A stretch of 64,000 nucleotides of DNA from Tolypothrix bouteillei VB521301 (GTDB lineage: Bacteria > Cyanobacteriota > Cyanobacteriia > Cyanobacteriales > Nostocaceae). Both the position numbers and the translations under genes were made by a program. Location of the stretch: positions 7,687,617 through 7,751,616 of the forward strand of contig NZ_JHEG04000001.1 of NCBI RefSeq assembly GCF_000760695.4, written 5' to 3'. This document shows positions 46,219 to 54,553 of the stretch, in pieces. Under the pieces are notes generated by a model. That model was not told the DNA's origin and ran no database searches. It saw only the letters and a list, made by a program, of their open reading frames with translations. Position 1 is the stretch's first letter, and the number at the start of each line of letters is the position of its first letter.

Positions 46219-47205
46219 TTACACTCCTACGCTCTCATATCCTGACTCCTTTGGAGGAGTTTGCTCGTGCGATACAGATTTGGGTTTCTTTGTTAAGAGA
46301 AGACGCAACCAAGTCCGTTTCTCTGTAGGAATCAGCCACATACCCAAACATAAAAAAATGTCCATTAGTTGAGGTTTACCAAAACGAATGGCTTCCCATA
46401 AAAGGAAGAAAAATGCTTTCCAATCACCAGTACGAGCAGCTCGCGCACTCACTTCTGCTAAAATAAAAGAGGAATAAGCTCGAGAAGTAACTAAGGAACG
46501 TTTTTCCCTAATCCAGTCCAATGAAAATTGCCAATTCTTGCTACTACTTAAAGTAGGACGCGCATCTCCTACATACCATATAGAAAGAACTTCTGGCACA
46601 AACTCAACTCCTACGCCCTCAACACTTACAGCTCGTAATATCCAATCCCAGTCATCATGTCTTTGTATTGCGATCGAAAAAGGAACTTTTTCCAATAACT
46701 CTTTTGCGGTAAAGATAGTTGAAGACTGAATAATACCTTCACCTTGAAATAAAGTCTTGCGAACAAACAAATATTCACTTAATGGCTCTGATATTTTAGG
46801 AACTCTTCTCGGCCAAATAGAATCTCCTTGTGGTGTTTGAGCTTTTAAATAACAGGATATAATGGGAAGCTTAAACTGGGAAAGTCTAGCAGTTTCAAGT
46901 TGCATTTCTAATTTTTTAGGCATCCATTCATCATCGTCATCTAAAAAAGCTAACCATTTGGCAGAAGCTGCCGAAATTCCAGTATTTCGCGCAACACGAG
47001 AACCTTGATTTGTAGGCAATTCTATCAGTCTCAGTCTAGAGTCATCAATTTCTGATAACGCAGTCCGAGTTTCTGGTTGTGGACCATCAATCACAACGAT
47101 GACTTCGATGTCTTTGAGTGTTTGTGCTAGAGCACTCATGACCGCTCGTTTAACTAATTGAGGTCTGCAATACGTCGGGATCACTACACTGACCAAAGGT
47201 TCCAA
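46219..47205 (-). CDS. family 2 glycosyltransferase, TTG start
   Basis: A 328-residue GT-A enzyme with VSVVIPTYCRPQLVKRAVMS, VIVVIDGPQPET, LAFLDDDDEWMPKKL and IQRHDDWDWILRAVSVEGVG. The start is a TTG at 47205. A strong AGGAGG eight bases upstream supports it, and no ATG in frame lies nearby. It is separated by eight bases from the next transferase and precedes the flippase and others. A 435-base gap to the WecG-type gene upstream suggests its own promoter. The C-terminus has a hydrophobic patch (about 275-300) that may bind the membrane. Confidence 0.88.
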   Translation of the reverse strand: MEPLVSVVIPTYCRPQLVKRAVMSALAQTLKDIEVIVVIDGPQPETRTALSEIDDSRLRLIELPTNQGSRVARNTGISAASAKWLAFLDDDDEWMPKKLEMQLETARLSQFKLPIISCYLKAQTPQGDSIWPRRVPKISEPLSEYLFVRKTLFQGEGIIQSSTIFTAKELLEKVPFSIAIQRHDDWDWILRAVSVEGVGVEFVPEVLSIWYVGDARPTLSSSKNWQFSLDWIREKRSLVTSRAYSSFILAEVSARAARTGDWKAFFFLLWEAIRFGKPQLMDIFLCLGMWLIPTEKRTWLRLLLTKKPKSVSHEQTPPKESGYESVGV

Positions 47206-47640
47206 GTCAATTCCCTCCTAATTTTTCTCTCAAACATGGCAGTACTAACGTCTGTTTTCTTTTTAAAAGAAGCTTTGTTCTAAGACGCTAGAAATTGTAA
47301 TGTGTGGTAATTAGCTCGGATAAATGCACTTATAAGAGTTTAAAAACCTGATATTTTTTTTAACGAACAAGCTAACAACAGTTATGGCACTTTTTTTCTA
47401 AAGTAGCATCCCAGATCTTTCGTAATTTGATTTTTTTTTCAAATTTTGTTTGACAATCAACAGCTATTCTAGTTTATTGACTTTGTCAACCGAAAAATTA
47501 CGGTAGCGCTTAACGATTACTCAAACCTTTGAGGATAGATAAAGATAAAACTTTCCCCCTCATACCAAATGGAAATAAGAAAAGGATAGCTAGTTAGATC
47601 GAGTTAAATTTATGAAAGGCTTTCTCAATCCAAAATTTTA
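47206..47640. other. AT-rich intergenic region within the polysaccharide cluster
   Basis: This 435-base gap lies between the WecG-type transferase and the TTG-starting glycosyltransferase, on the minus strand. It is AT-rich with several T-runs. A palindrome (TTGATTTTTTTTTCAA) sits near 47427-47442. The AGGAGG ribosome binding site of the downstream gene is at its start. Promoter boxes were not convincing. No gene was found. Confidence 0.4.
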
Positions 47641-48576
47641 TTAAATAGATGGGCTACTAGAATACAGTGCAGGCGCAACTGCAACAGGGATCTCCTGCTC
47701 TTGATTGCGATTGTTGAAATTTAAGTAAGAGTTACTGACAGGAACAGCAAGTTCTGGATTGAAAGTGTCAATTGATGATAAAAGTTCTACTCGTAGTGGA
47801 GTATAAAACTTGCCCAAAGCAACTTGCAGTGCAAAAGCTGGATTCCCAAGCAAATAACGAGCAGCTAAACGTTTTGGTTCGCGACACAAACGATACAACC
47901 ACTCTAAGCCTAAATCGGCAAGGGTTGATGGGCAATCAGGTATAACGCCTGCAAGTCTGTCAATCACTGCTCCACCAAGCAAAATAGCATTAACATCTAA
48001 GCGGAGGCGATGCTCGTAAACCCATTTTTCTTGAACTGGCATTCCCATACCCACTATTAATATGTTGGGCTTTTCACGATTGATTTTTTGAACAACTGTG
48101 TGGTTTTGCTGGGGATCTTGCTTGTCGAAATAACCGTGATGTCCGGCAAACTTAGCATTAGGATACTGATTTCTCAGATTTTGCAATGCAGTTTCTAAAT
48201 ATTCAGGTTTGGTTCCAAGGAGAAATACACTCAATCCTTTCTCGTTACATTTCTCCAATAATTTGGGCATCATCAGTGTATAAGAAGCTCGGTACTCCAA
48301 AGGCAAGTTTAACCCCATGTAACCAATTGCCTTTAAAATGCCCACGCTGTCACAATTGACTATTTCCGAACTTTGGAGAAAGTTATAATACCAAGGAAGT
48401 TGCATCGAAAGATTAAAACTGTGTACGTTGTAATTCGCAACAGTTATTTTTTTGTTAGAAACACATGCCGTATGTATGGCATCCACCAGGGAGGGGATAG
48501 TTATACAAGTAATGCGACGCTCTAATAAATAAATATTGAGATTTGGTAATTCTTGAATTTTAGGATTTATTATCAT
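47641..48576 (-). CDS. WecG/TagA/CpsF family glycosyltransferase
   Basis: The 311-residue protein belongs to GT26, which adds a sugar to a lipid-linked primer early in polymer assembly. It shows ANYNVHSFNLS near the N-terminus and VNCDSVGILKAIGYMGL with the catalytic-type Asp. FLLGTKPEYLETAL is followed by ILIVGMGMPVQEKW, where the donor is held. LLGGAVIDRLAG and GLEWLYRLCREPKRLAARY close the domain. The tail of about 45 residues is Pro/Ser/Asn-rich. It is first in order of the exopolysaccharide cluster but separated by 435 bases from the rest. The ATG at 48576 leads into residues close to the family start, though the N-terminus is somewhat extended. Confidence 0.9.
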   Translation of the reverse strand: MIINPKIQELPNLNIYLLERRITCITIPSLVDAIHTACVSNKKITVANYNVHSFNLSMQLPWYYNFLQSSEIVNCDSVGILKAIGYMGLNLPLEYRASYTLMMPKLLEKCNEKGLSVFLLGTKPEYLETALQNLRNQYPNAKFAGHHGYFDKQDPQQNHTVVQKINREKPNILIVGMGMPVQEKWVYEHRLRLDVNAILLGGAVIDRLAGVIPDCPSTLADLGLEWLYRLCREPKRLAARYLLGNPAFALQVALGKFYTPLRVELLSSIDTFNPELAVPVSNSYLNFNNRNQEQEIPVAVAPALYSSSPSI

Positions 48577-49165
48577 TCTTATGATACCTTTGGTTTTATT
48601 AGGTTGTTGGGAGATAAAAGCACTTGAGATAAGGAACCAGACAGGGGATTGAGGGCTAAGAAGTTGGCTCTAAAATGCATACTAGCTTAGCTAATATTGA
48701 GATTGCATCATTAGTTACTCGGAAATTGACTATAAATCTACGTGAAAGAAGACTTTAAAAAGCAAGTATTGCCTTCAAAGCATACGATTGCGAACTCCAG
48801 TACAGTACTTAAGATTTTTAATTTTTGGTTTAAAAAAATACGTCTTCTCGCAAAAATTACTTATTTTGTTTTTACAAAAAAAATACAAAATTAACTGTAG
48901 AATGCATACAACGCTTATTTTTGCGTTGCCATTGTCTGCTATGCAGGTATATTTGCGTCGGTTGATTTTGCATTCAACGTCTTTGATGCTTTTTATCAAC
49001 GTCTCAATCGAGTGCAATCTTTGTGTATTTTTTCTATCTTTTTTAAGAAAACGATAAAAGAATGATTAAGAATATCCCAAAAAAACACCATGTCTGCTTT
49101 TTGTAAGGTTGGCATTCCACAGCGCAGACAACTTATTTCTGAAAAAGTTCCTAAATTTATATAAG
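48577..49165. other. AT-rich intergenic region
   Basis: This region is AT-rich with many A-runs and T-runs and no supported gene. A plus-strand frame at 48788-49057 and its minus-strand counterpart encode low-complexity Phe/Leu/Lys-rich products without a ribosome binding site. The promoter of the WecG-type gene must lie near its left end; no clear boxes could be assigned. Confidence 0.4.
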
Positions 49166-49193
49166 AAAAAAAAAGACGCGCTATGGCACGTCT
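49166..49193 (-). terminator. intrinsic terminator of the 49268-49906 gene
   Basis: On the minus strand a hairpin (AGACG, loop GTGCCATAGCG-type with inner pairs, CGTCT; 49174-49193) is followed by eight T residues (49166-49173). It lies about 75 bases after the stop of the gene read toward it. The stem also resembles a repeat (AGACGTGCCATGGC) common in cyanobacterial genomes. Confidence 0.65.
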
Positions 49194-49267
49194 CTACATT
49201 ACTTTCTCGATAGGAGTTTTGGTTTTATCTCAACCCAATTGAGCTACAGCGTTTCCCAATCCGTTAT

Positions 49268-49906
49268 CTAACTAGTGATTGGCACATTACTAAACGCCCC
49301 AGTATCGGGTACAAAAATATCTAGACTGTTAACCCCTTCGGGAATTCGCAACCATACATAAGCATCAGCAGAAGCTTTAGGACGAAGCGAAAACAGAGAA
49401 ACGCTCCCTGTCGATCGCTTAAAATCTACTCCCTTGTATGTTTCGCTTGTATCGGGGTTTCGAGCTGTTGTGTTAGAAACCCCAATCAGTTCGGCGGGGT
49501 TTACACCATCTGTAGCAAGACGACGAATTCGCATTTGTACGTTGACTACATCTCGATTTCCAGTTTCCGGATCTTTAATCCGCTTGACTGACAGTAACTC
49601 CACCTGTGCTTTATTCCCAAAAGCAGGCTGTAGGTATTGACCGGGTTGAATGGTAGCAGATGCAGTGGTTTTTGATTCTGCTTTTGCAGTGGGAGATGGA
49701 GATGGAGTTGCTTCTGGCGGGGGCGCAGTTGTTGGAGACGAATTGCTAGTTGTTTGAGTTGAAGTTGTTTGGCTGGTTGTTGTGGTATCTCTAGCATTCG
49801 TACTGACAGTTTGTTGCAGCGTGAACACTTGGTAAGCTGCATAACCACTGCATAATAAAGCCAAGGTTGAAAGTAAAACAGCTACAGTAGACAAAAATGT
49901 ACTCAC
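49268..49906 (-). CDS. membrane-anchored protein with Thr/Pro linker and DUF4352-like domain
   Basis: The 212-residue protein has an N-terminal membrane helix (FLSTVAVLLSTLALLCSGYAAY, about 3-25). A Thr/Ser/Gln/Pro-rich spacer covers about 35-88. A soluble beta-rich domain of about 120 residues follows (YLQPAFGNKAQVELLSVKRIKD, VNVQMRIRRLAT, SLFSLRPKASADAYVWLRIP). Such order suggests an extracytoplasmic domain held on a flexible stalk, broadly like DUF4352 proteins. I do not recognise a precise family. It is a single gene read toward the terminator at 49166-49193. It lies between the exopolysaccharide cluster and a cell-wall enzyme gene, so a surface role is plausible. Confidence 0.6.
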   Translation of the reverse strand: MSTFLSTVAVLLSTLALLCSGYAAYQVFTLQQTVSTNARDTTTTSQTTSTQTTSNSSPTTAPPPEATPSPSPTAKAESKTTASATIQPGQYLQPAFGNKAQVELLSVKRIKDPETGNRDVVNVQMRIRRLATDGVNPAELIGVSNTTARNPDTSETYKGVDFKRSTGSVSLFSLRPKASADAYVWLRIPEGVNSLDIFVPDTGAFSNVPITS

Positions 49907-50173
49907 ACCACTACCTCTACTTAATGCTTCAAAATAGGGAAAAACACAGACTTCTTAACTTTGTAATGGGGTGAAAATGTTTGTTTGACTGTTCGCATAT
50001 CGATTCTGAGGGATCGGCTTGTTTCCTAAGTAATCATACAGAGCCGCATTACATTTATAGAAAAAGTCAATTCTATAGCAATCAAACTTATCAATAACAT
50101 TTATGCTATCGGTAGTCTTGCGAGAAATGGAGTTGGCTGCTATCTTGACTCAATAAGCTAATAAGGATAAAGA
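49907..50173. other. divergent intergenic region upstream of dacB
   Basis: The region contains the promoters of two divergent genes, without recognisable boxes. Its end holds AAGGA (50163-50167), six bases before the ATG at 50174, which looks like the true initiation site of the carboxypeptidase. No other gene was found. Confidence 0.4.
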
Positions 50174-50232
50174 ATGATTCTAAAAAAAATTCTACTCGTT
50201 GTTTACTGCTGCTGATTGGTATCCAACTAGGT
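50174..50232 (+). promoter_or_regulatory. dacB: shifted start region of dacB with poly-A tract
   Basis: AAGGA at 50163-50167, ATG at 50174 and an A8 run at 50182-50189 form an apparent initiation region. It is out of frame with the enzyme by one base. Without a change, the ATG frame ends at TGA after 13 codons. The encoded signal peptide appears only if the A-run is nine bases long. Confidence 0.6.
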
Positions 50233-51645
50233 TTGTTTGGAAAACCTGCTAACCCACAAACACAAGTTCCGCCGACTGAAAAGACTGCACAATCAATTTG
50301 CCCCGTTCAACTGCCATCAGCTATCAATGCTGTTCTCGATCGCCCCCTTCTGCTTCGCTCTCGCTGGGGTGTTCTCGTACAAACTCTATCTTCCACGCAA
50401 ACTCTTTACAGTCGGGATGCCCAAAAATATTTTACTCCCGCTTCTGTTGCCAAACTTCTCACAACAGCCGCCGTACTGCAGCAACTGGGTCAGGATTTTC
50501 GCTTTCGTACATCTATATACAGCGATCGCGATGGCGTTTTGCGTGTTGTTGGCAGGGGAGACCCCAGTTTAACCGATGCTCAGCTTACCATCCTAGCAAA
50601 GCAGTTGCAGGAAAAGGGTATCCGAGATATTAGACTTTTGATTGCTGATGATAATTATATTCAAGGAGATATTGTTCATCCCTCTTGGCAATGGGAAGAT
50701 ATACAGTCTGACTATGGAGCGCCTGTTAATAGCTTCATCTTAAATCAAAACGTGTTTGGTTTAAAGCTCCAACCGCAAACCGTTGGCAAACCTTTAGGTG
50801 TTATCTGGACTGACACTGATGAGGAAAAACAGTGGCGCGTAGTCAATCTGTCAGTCACAACAGCAGAAAATCAACCCTCCTTTATTAATATCACCCGTGA
50901 CTTCAAAGGCTCAATCTTACACATTCAAGGGCAATTGCCAGTCAACTCCGAACCAGCATCAGTTAATTTACCTGCGATCGACCCTACAGAATACTTCTTG
51001 CGCCGCTTTCGGAGTGTTTTAAAAACTGAGGAGATTGGCGTTGCACAAACATTTGTGTCTCCTTTTAGCAGACAATACGGTCAAGAACTAGCGGGTGTGG
51101 ATTCTCCGCCTCTATCAGAATTGTTAATCGAGACCAATACCAACAGCAATAATCTTTTTGCTGAGTCCTTACTGAGGGCGTTAGCTATCAAAAAACCGCC
51201 TTCTCTGAACCAAGCAACCGCTGATACGGGATTAGAATTAATGAAAGCGACCTTAACCCAGCTAGGAGTCGATCCAACAGGTTATTCCCTAGTCGATGGT
51301 TCTGGATTATCTCGTAAAAACCTGATCAGCCCAGAAACTTTAGTCCAAACTTTACAAGCAATGGCAAAATCTCCCGCTGGCGCAGTTTACCGAGCATCTT
51401 TACCCGTTGCAGGTAGAAGTGGGACTCTTAAAAATCGCTTTCTCAAAACACCTGCAGAGGGAATTGTACAAGCAAAAACAGGTACGATGACAGGTGTTGT
51501 TTCCCTGGCTGGATATGTGAATGCACCTAACTACAACCCTGTTGTTTTCAGTATTATGGTGAATCAGACAGAACAACCTGCAAGAGTGATTCGCCAAGCA
51601 ATGGATGAAATTGTGGTGATGTTAGCTCGGTTACAGCGGTGTTAA
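50233..51645 (+). CDS. dacB: D-alanyl-D-alanine carboxypeptidase/endopeptidase (PBP4, S13 family)
   Basis: The periplasmic enzyme trims pentapeptides and cuts D,D cross-links in peptidoglycan. It has the SxxK motif (FTPASVAKLL, Ser71/Lys74), the SNN motif in TNSNNLFAESLLR, and KTG in VQAKTGTMTGV, so it is intact. At 470 residues it is normal, but as read it starts at a TTG without a signal peptide. Upstream, ATG 50174 has an ideal AAGGA site; its frame is broken only by an A8 tract (50182-50189). One extra A would give MILKKNSTRCLLLLIGIQLG, a normal signal peptide, in frame with the enzyme. Either a base is missing, or slippage provides it. The function of the catalytic part is not in doubt. 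Confidence 0.9.
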   Translation: MFGKPANPQTQVPPTEKTAQSICPVQLPSAINAVLDRPLLLRSRWGVLVQTLSSTQTLYSRDAQKYFTPASVAKLLTTAAVLQQLGQDFRFRTSIYSDRDGVLRVVGRGDPSLTDAQLTILAKQLQEKGIRDIRLLIADDNYIQGDIVHPSWQWEDIQSDYGAPVNSFILNQNVFGLKLQPQTVGKPLGVIWTDTDEEKQWRVVNLSVTTAENQPSFINITRDFKGSILHIQGQLPVNSEPASVNLPAIDPTEYFLRRFRSVLKTEEIGVAQTFVSPFSRQYGQELAGVDSPPLSELLIETNTNSNNLFAESLLRALAIKKPPSLNQATADTGLELMKATLTQLGVDPTGYSLVDGSGLSRKNLISPETLVQTLQAMAKSPAGAVYRASLPVAGRSGTLKNRFLKTPAEGIVQAKTGTMTGVVSLAGYVNAPNYNPVVFSIMVNQTEQPARVIRQAMDEIVVMLARLQRC

Positions 51646-51800
51646 GCCACTGTCAGCTTTGAAGCATTTAATTTTCTTATGTTGACCGAGGGGGAGAGGG
51701 GGGAGTCAGAGAGACGGGGAAAGCTAGCTGCTTCTCCAAGGTATAGGTTGGGCTGGGAATGCAGCAGTAACGGGTATTATGTTAGCGTGGTTATTGATTT

Positions 51801-52205
51801 ATGAAACCAGAACAAAGGATTAAGCTTAACGTTATGACAGAAGCTAGAAATGTTCTTGGACAACAGCTGGAAATCTGCTGTACTTCTCCCATGACTGGTT
51901 ATTATCGGGATGGTAAATGTAATACAGGGGGAGGTGATTTTGGCGCACACGTTGTGTGTGCTCAAGTCACAGAAGAGTTTTTGGCATTCACTAAGTCTAG
52001 AGGTAACGATTTGAGCACTGCTGTTCCCGCATTTAATTTTCCCGGTTTAAAACCAGGAGATAGATGGTGTTTGTGTGCATCTCGGTGGAAGGAGGCTCTA
52101 GACGCAGGAGTTGCACCACCCATAGTTTTATCAGCAACTCACGCATCTGCTTTAGAATACGTTTCTCTGGAGGAATTGAAGCAGCACGCCGCTGATTTAA
52201 AGTAA
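51801..52205 (+). CDS. DUF2237 family protein
   Basis: The 134-residue protein belongs to the DUF2237 family, a small cytoplasmic fold of unknown function. Characteristic stretches are NVLGQQLEICC, MTGYYRDGKCNTGGGDFGAHVVCAQVT, and GDRWCLCASRWKEAL. The conserved cysteines may bind metal or form a redox site, but this is not established. The first ATG (51801) or the one at 51834 (MTEARNVLG) could be the start; the family normally begins near the latter. It stands alone between the carboxypeptidase and STAND genes with about 150 bases on its left. Confidence 0.85.
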   Translation: MKPEQRIKLNVMTEARNVLGQQLEICCTSPMTGYYRDGKCNTGGGDFGAHVVCAQVTEEFLAFTKSRGNDLSTAVPAFNFPGLKPGDRWCLCASRWKEALDAGVAPPIVLSATHASALEYVSLEELKQHAADLK

Positions 52206-52520
52206 CGCAGTACCAACAGATTTTTATGCAACTGTGCCAAAGACAGAATTGGCACAAATTTTAAATTGCAATCTCTCTAAAAACTCTTTGTTAACTTCAG
52301 TCTAACTTATCCTTCTTCGCCCACAGAAGTGGTGTTGTGTATGGAAACTAAAAACATAAAGACCTAAAAACAATCCTTCATTATAAGCATTGTTTTGAAG
52401 GGTAAAAAATTATAGGGTTGAAAAGTGTAGGACAAATTGTGTTCCATAGTTGGATTTATCAATCATCGGTCATCGGTCAGTGATAAAGGCGCAAAGAGCA
52501 CAGAGAGAAAAGATATAGTT
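52206..52520. other. intergenic region with short repeat fragments
   Basis: Between two convergent stops lie fragments of a repeat with the text ATCGGTCATCGGTCA (about 52463-52480) and an adjacent GGCGCAAAGAGCACAGAGAG-type phrase that is often found between cyanobacterial genes. Nothing else was recognised; no clear terminator. Confidence 0.4.
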
Positions 52521-53852
52521 TCATACTGCAATTAAGCGAGTATGGGCTAAATTTTGTTTCTTCTGATAAGCTTGACGAATAGTTACATCAATATCTATGT
52601 GTTGAGTAATTTTCTCAGCCACATATTCCATCCACATGGGTTGCAAGGTGTAGCATCCAGATTGTTTCTCTATGAGAGACCGCCAATTTAATCCTTCTAG
52701 TGCTTCTAACAAATCGGCTGTGGAGACTGGGGGTACAATTTGTGAGCGGAGTTGTGCGATCGCTGTCCAGCCTTGATTAATGGCAAGCCAGTACATAATG
52801 TTTTGCTCTAACTTAGAAAGGCGGTAAAACTGCCGATCTAGCAAACGACGAATTCCATTAAACACTATCACATTCTGCTGAAAGAATGCTTTAACATCGC
52901 CGTCAAATAGTTCTAGGATTGAACTGGTAACAATTTTTAAGGCTTTAGGGTTATGGCTGTAGAGAGAGCATAATTGTTGCTGTTGAATTTCAGTTGCTGT
53001 AAGTCCTTTAGCTTTGATGACAGCCATTGCCACTTCTTTGGAACCATTTAACTTTAAAGAACGTGTTGTCAAGAAATCTCCTGCAATGGCGTCTACTAGG
53101 GCTGGCTTTTCTCGACTGGTCAAAATTAAACAACTTTGATGTTGCGTCTCTCCTACAATTTGGAGTAACTCATTATATCTCTCATAACTGGGAAGGTAAT
53201 TGCCAGCACGACCCGCTTCTAATATTATTTCCCAATTGTCAATGACTATTAAACAACGAGAGGTACGCAGGTAATGTTTGAGCCGTCCTAAATCGGGTGT
53301 ATTTTCTTGTTGGTTTGAAAGGAAAGATACTAGCTCTGCGATCGTGGTGTCACATGATGGAGCATGGGATAGGGAAAGCCATTTGACATAATCGTATTCG
53401 TGCTGTACTTGTTTGGCAAACTTAAGAGCAAATGCGGTTTTGCCAATTCCGCCCATCCCCAGAATTGCTACTAAACGAGAGTGTTCTTTTACAACCCACT
53501 GATAGAGTTGTGTCAGTTCTTCATTCCGACCTACGAACGTAGAAATATCCATTGCTTCGCCCCAATCAACAGCGTTACGTTCAGCTGGGCGAGTGTAGTC
53601 GGCTTTTTCTAATTCTAAACTAAAGGCTCGAAAGCAGTATTCCAGGGAAAGTTTATCGACTGCTTCGGTGCGTCCCATAATTCGAGAAATGGTATGTAAT
53701 GATAAACCCGTGCGATCGCTCAGTTCTTCATACGTGTAGCGACTACCATTGTTATCGCGGAACTCACTGGAGCGTTTGACGGTTTGAAGTTTGTCCCAAC
53801 CAGTAGTTGAAAGGATAACACCACGCTTGCGAACAGATTTTGAAATTAACAT
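52521..53852 (-). CDS. STAND NTPase with N-terminal HTH (NB-ARC type), no visible repeat sensor
   Basis: The 443-residue protein has an N-terminal DNA-binding-like or adaptor HTH (about 35-85; YTYEELSDRTGLSLHTISRI). An NB-ARC NTPase follows, with FVGRNEELTQL, Walker A GMGGIGKTA (132-140) and Walker B CLIVIDNWE (200-208). A winged-helix tail (RLSKLEQNIMYWLAINQGWTAI, LEALEGLNWRSLIEKQ) ends the protein. Related cyanobacterial proteins usually carry WD40 or TPR sensor repeats after this point. Here none follow and the frame ends in Leu/Ala/Val. Such NTPases act as switches in signalling, regulation or defence, but no effector nuclease, TIR or toxin is encoded next to it. Minimal switch or truncated gene are both possible. 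Confidence 0.8.
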   Translation of the reverse strand: MLISKSVRKRGVILSTTGWDKLQTVKRSSEFRDNNGSRYTYEELSDRTGLSLHTISRIMGRTEAVDKLSLEYCFRAFSLELEKADYTRPAERNAVDWGEAMDISTFVGRNEELTQLYQWVVKEHSRLVAILGMGGIGKTAFALKFAKQVQHEYDYVKWLSLSHAPSCDTTIAELVSFLSNQQENTPDLGRLKHYLRTSRCLIVIDNWEIILEAGRAGNYLPSYERYNELLQIVGETQHQSCLILTSREKPALVDAIAGDFLTTRSLKLNGSKEVAMAVIKAKGLTATEIQQQQLCSLYSHNPKALKIVTSSILELFDGDVKAFFQQNVIVFNGIRRLLDRQFYRLSKLEQNIMYWLAINQGWTAIAQLRSQIVPPVSTADLLEALEGLNWRSLIEKQSGCYTLQPMWMEYVAEKITQHIDIDVTIRQAYQKKQNLAHTRLIAV

Positions 53853-54096
53853 AGACGACTAGAGCAAAAGTATTTCCAAGGGTTTAGGACAACGAGTGGT
53901 TTCTCGTTCTCAATTGAATATTCGCTTGAGGAAAGGTCTGTTGTGGGTGAAGAAGGTTAAGTTAGCTGTTAAGTTAGAGAAAACTTAAGAATAGAGTTTT
54001 CCTTATCTTTTACTTTAAGTTATCTATCTTCACCCACAAATACCCTGGTTGAGGAGAAACTCAAATTATTAAGCTTGCAATTTGAGACCTCTAAAG

Positions 54097-54534
54097 ATGA
54101 TTAATTATAAAAATTCTGAAATCCGCAGCATTTTGAATGGTTTGGGTTACAGAAGCCAGGTCCATACTAACGATCCTGATTTTCCCATTTCTCAGGATGA
54201 GTCAGAATTAACTGATGAGCCGACACGAAAGGCGATTATGAAATTTCAAGTAGATTGCGATCTTAGAGTGGATGGTGTTGTGAATTCACAAACAATTGCG
54301 AAAATGCAGGAAGAAATTAACACTCTCCACTACAAGTTGAATCAGGTTGTGGGAACAAAGATCCCTCTCAATCAACCATTTTACGGACGCCAAACTATTA
54401 ATGCAGTTCAGCAGTTTCAAAGAAGGTACATCATTACAATTGATGGTCTTGCTAGTTTTCCAGTTCGTGAGGAACTTTTTGAATCTTTACAAGATAATAT
54501 GCAGGATATCACAGCAGAGTCTGTAATGATTTAA
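54097..54534 (+). CDS. peptidoglycan-binding-like small protein
   Basis: The 145-residue protein carries two segments like peptidoglycan-binding repeats. The first (about 8-75) reads IRSILNGLGYRSQVH, TDEPTRKAIMKFQVDCDLRVDGVVNSQTI. The second (about 90-135) reads YGRQTINAVQQFQRRYIITIDGLAS. No signal peptide is visible, which is odd for a wall-binding protein. The ATG at 54097 is chosen over a TTG five codons earlier. It is followed 19 bases later by a secreted glycine-zipper protein on the same strand, so the two are likely co-transcribed. Function beyond binding is unknown. Confidence 0.72.
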   Translation: MINYKNSEIRSILNGLGYRSQVHTNDPDFPISQDESELTDEPTRKAIMKFQVDCDLRVDGVVNSQTIAKMQEEINTLHYKLNQVVGTKIPLNQPFYGRQTINAVQQFQRRYIITIDGLASFPVREELFESLQDNMQDITAESVMI

Positions 54535-54553
54535 GCATTTATAAGGTAGAACT

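Noticed and set aside
48788..49057. Plus-strand frame in the 48.6-49.2 kb gap
   Set aside because: It is Leu/Phe/Lys-rich, has no ribosome binding site and lies in a very AT-rich stretch.
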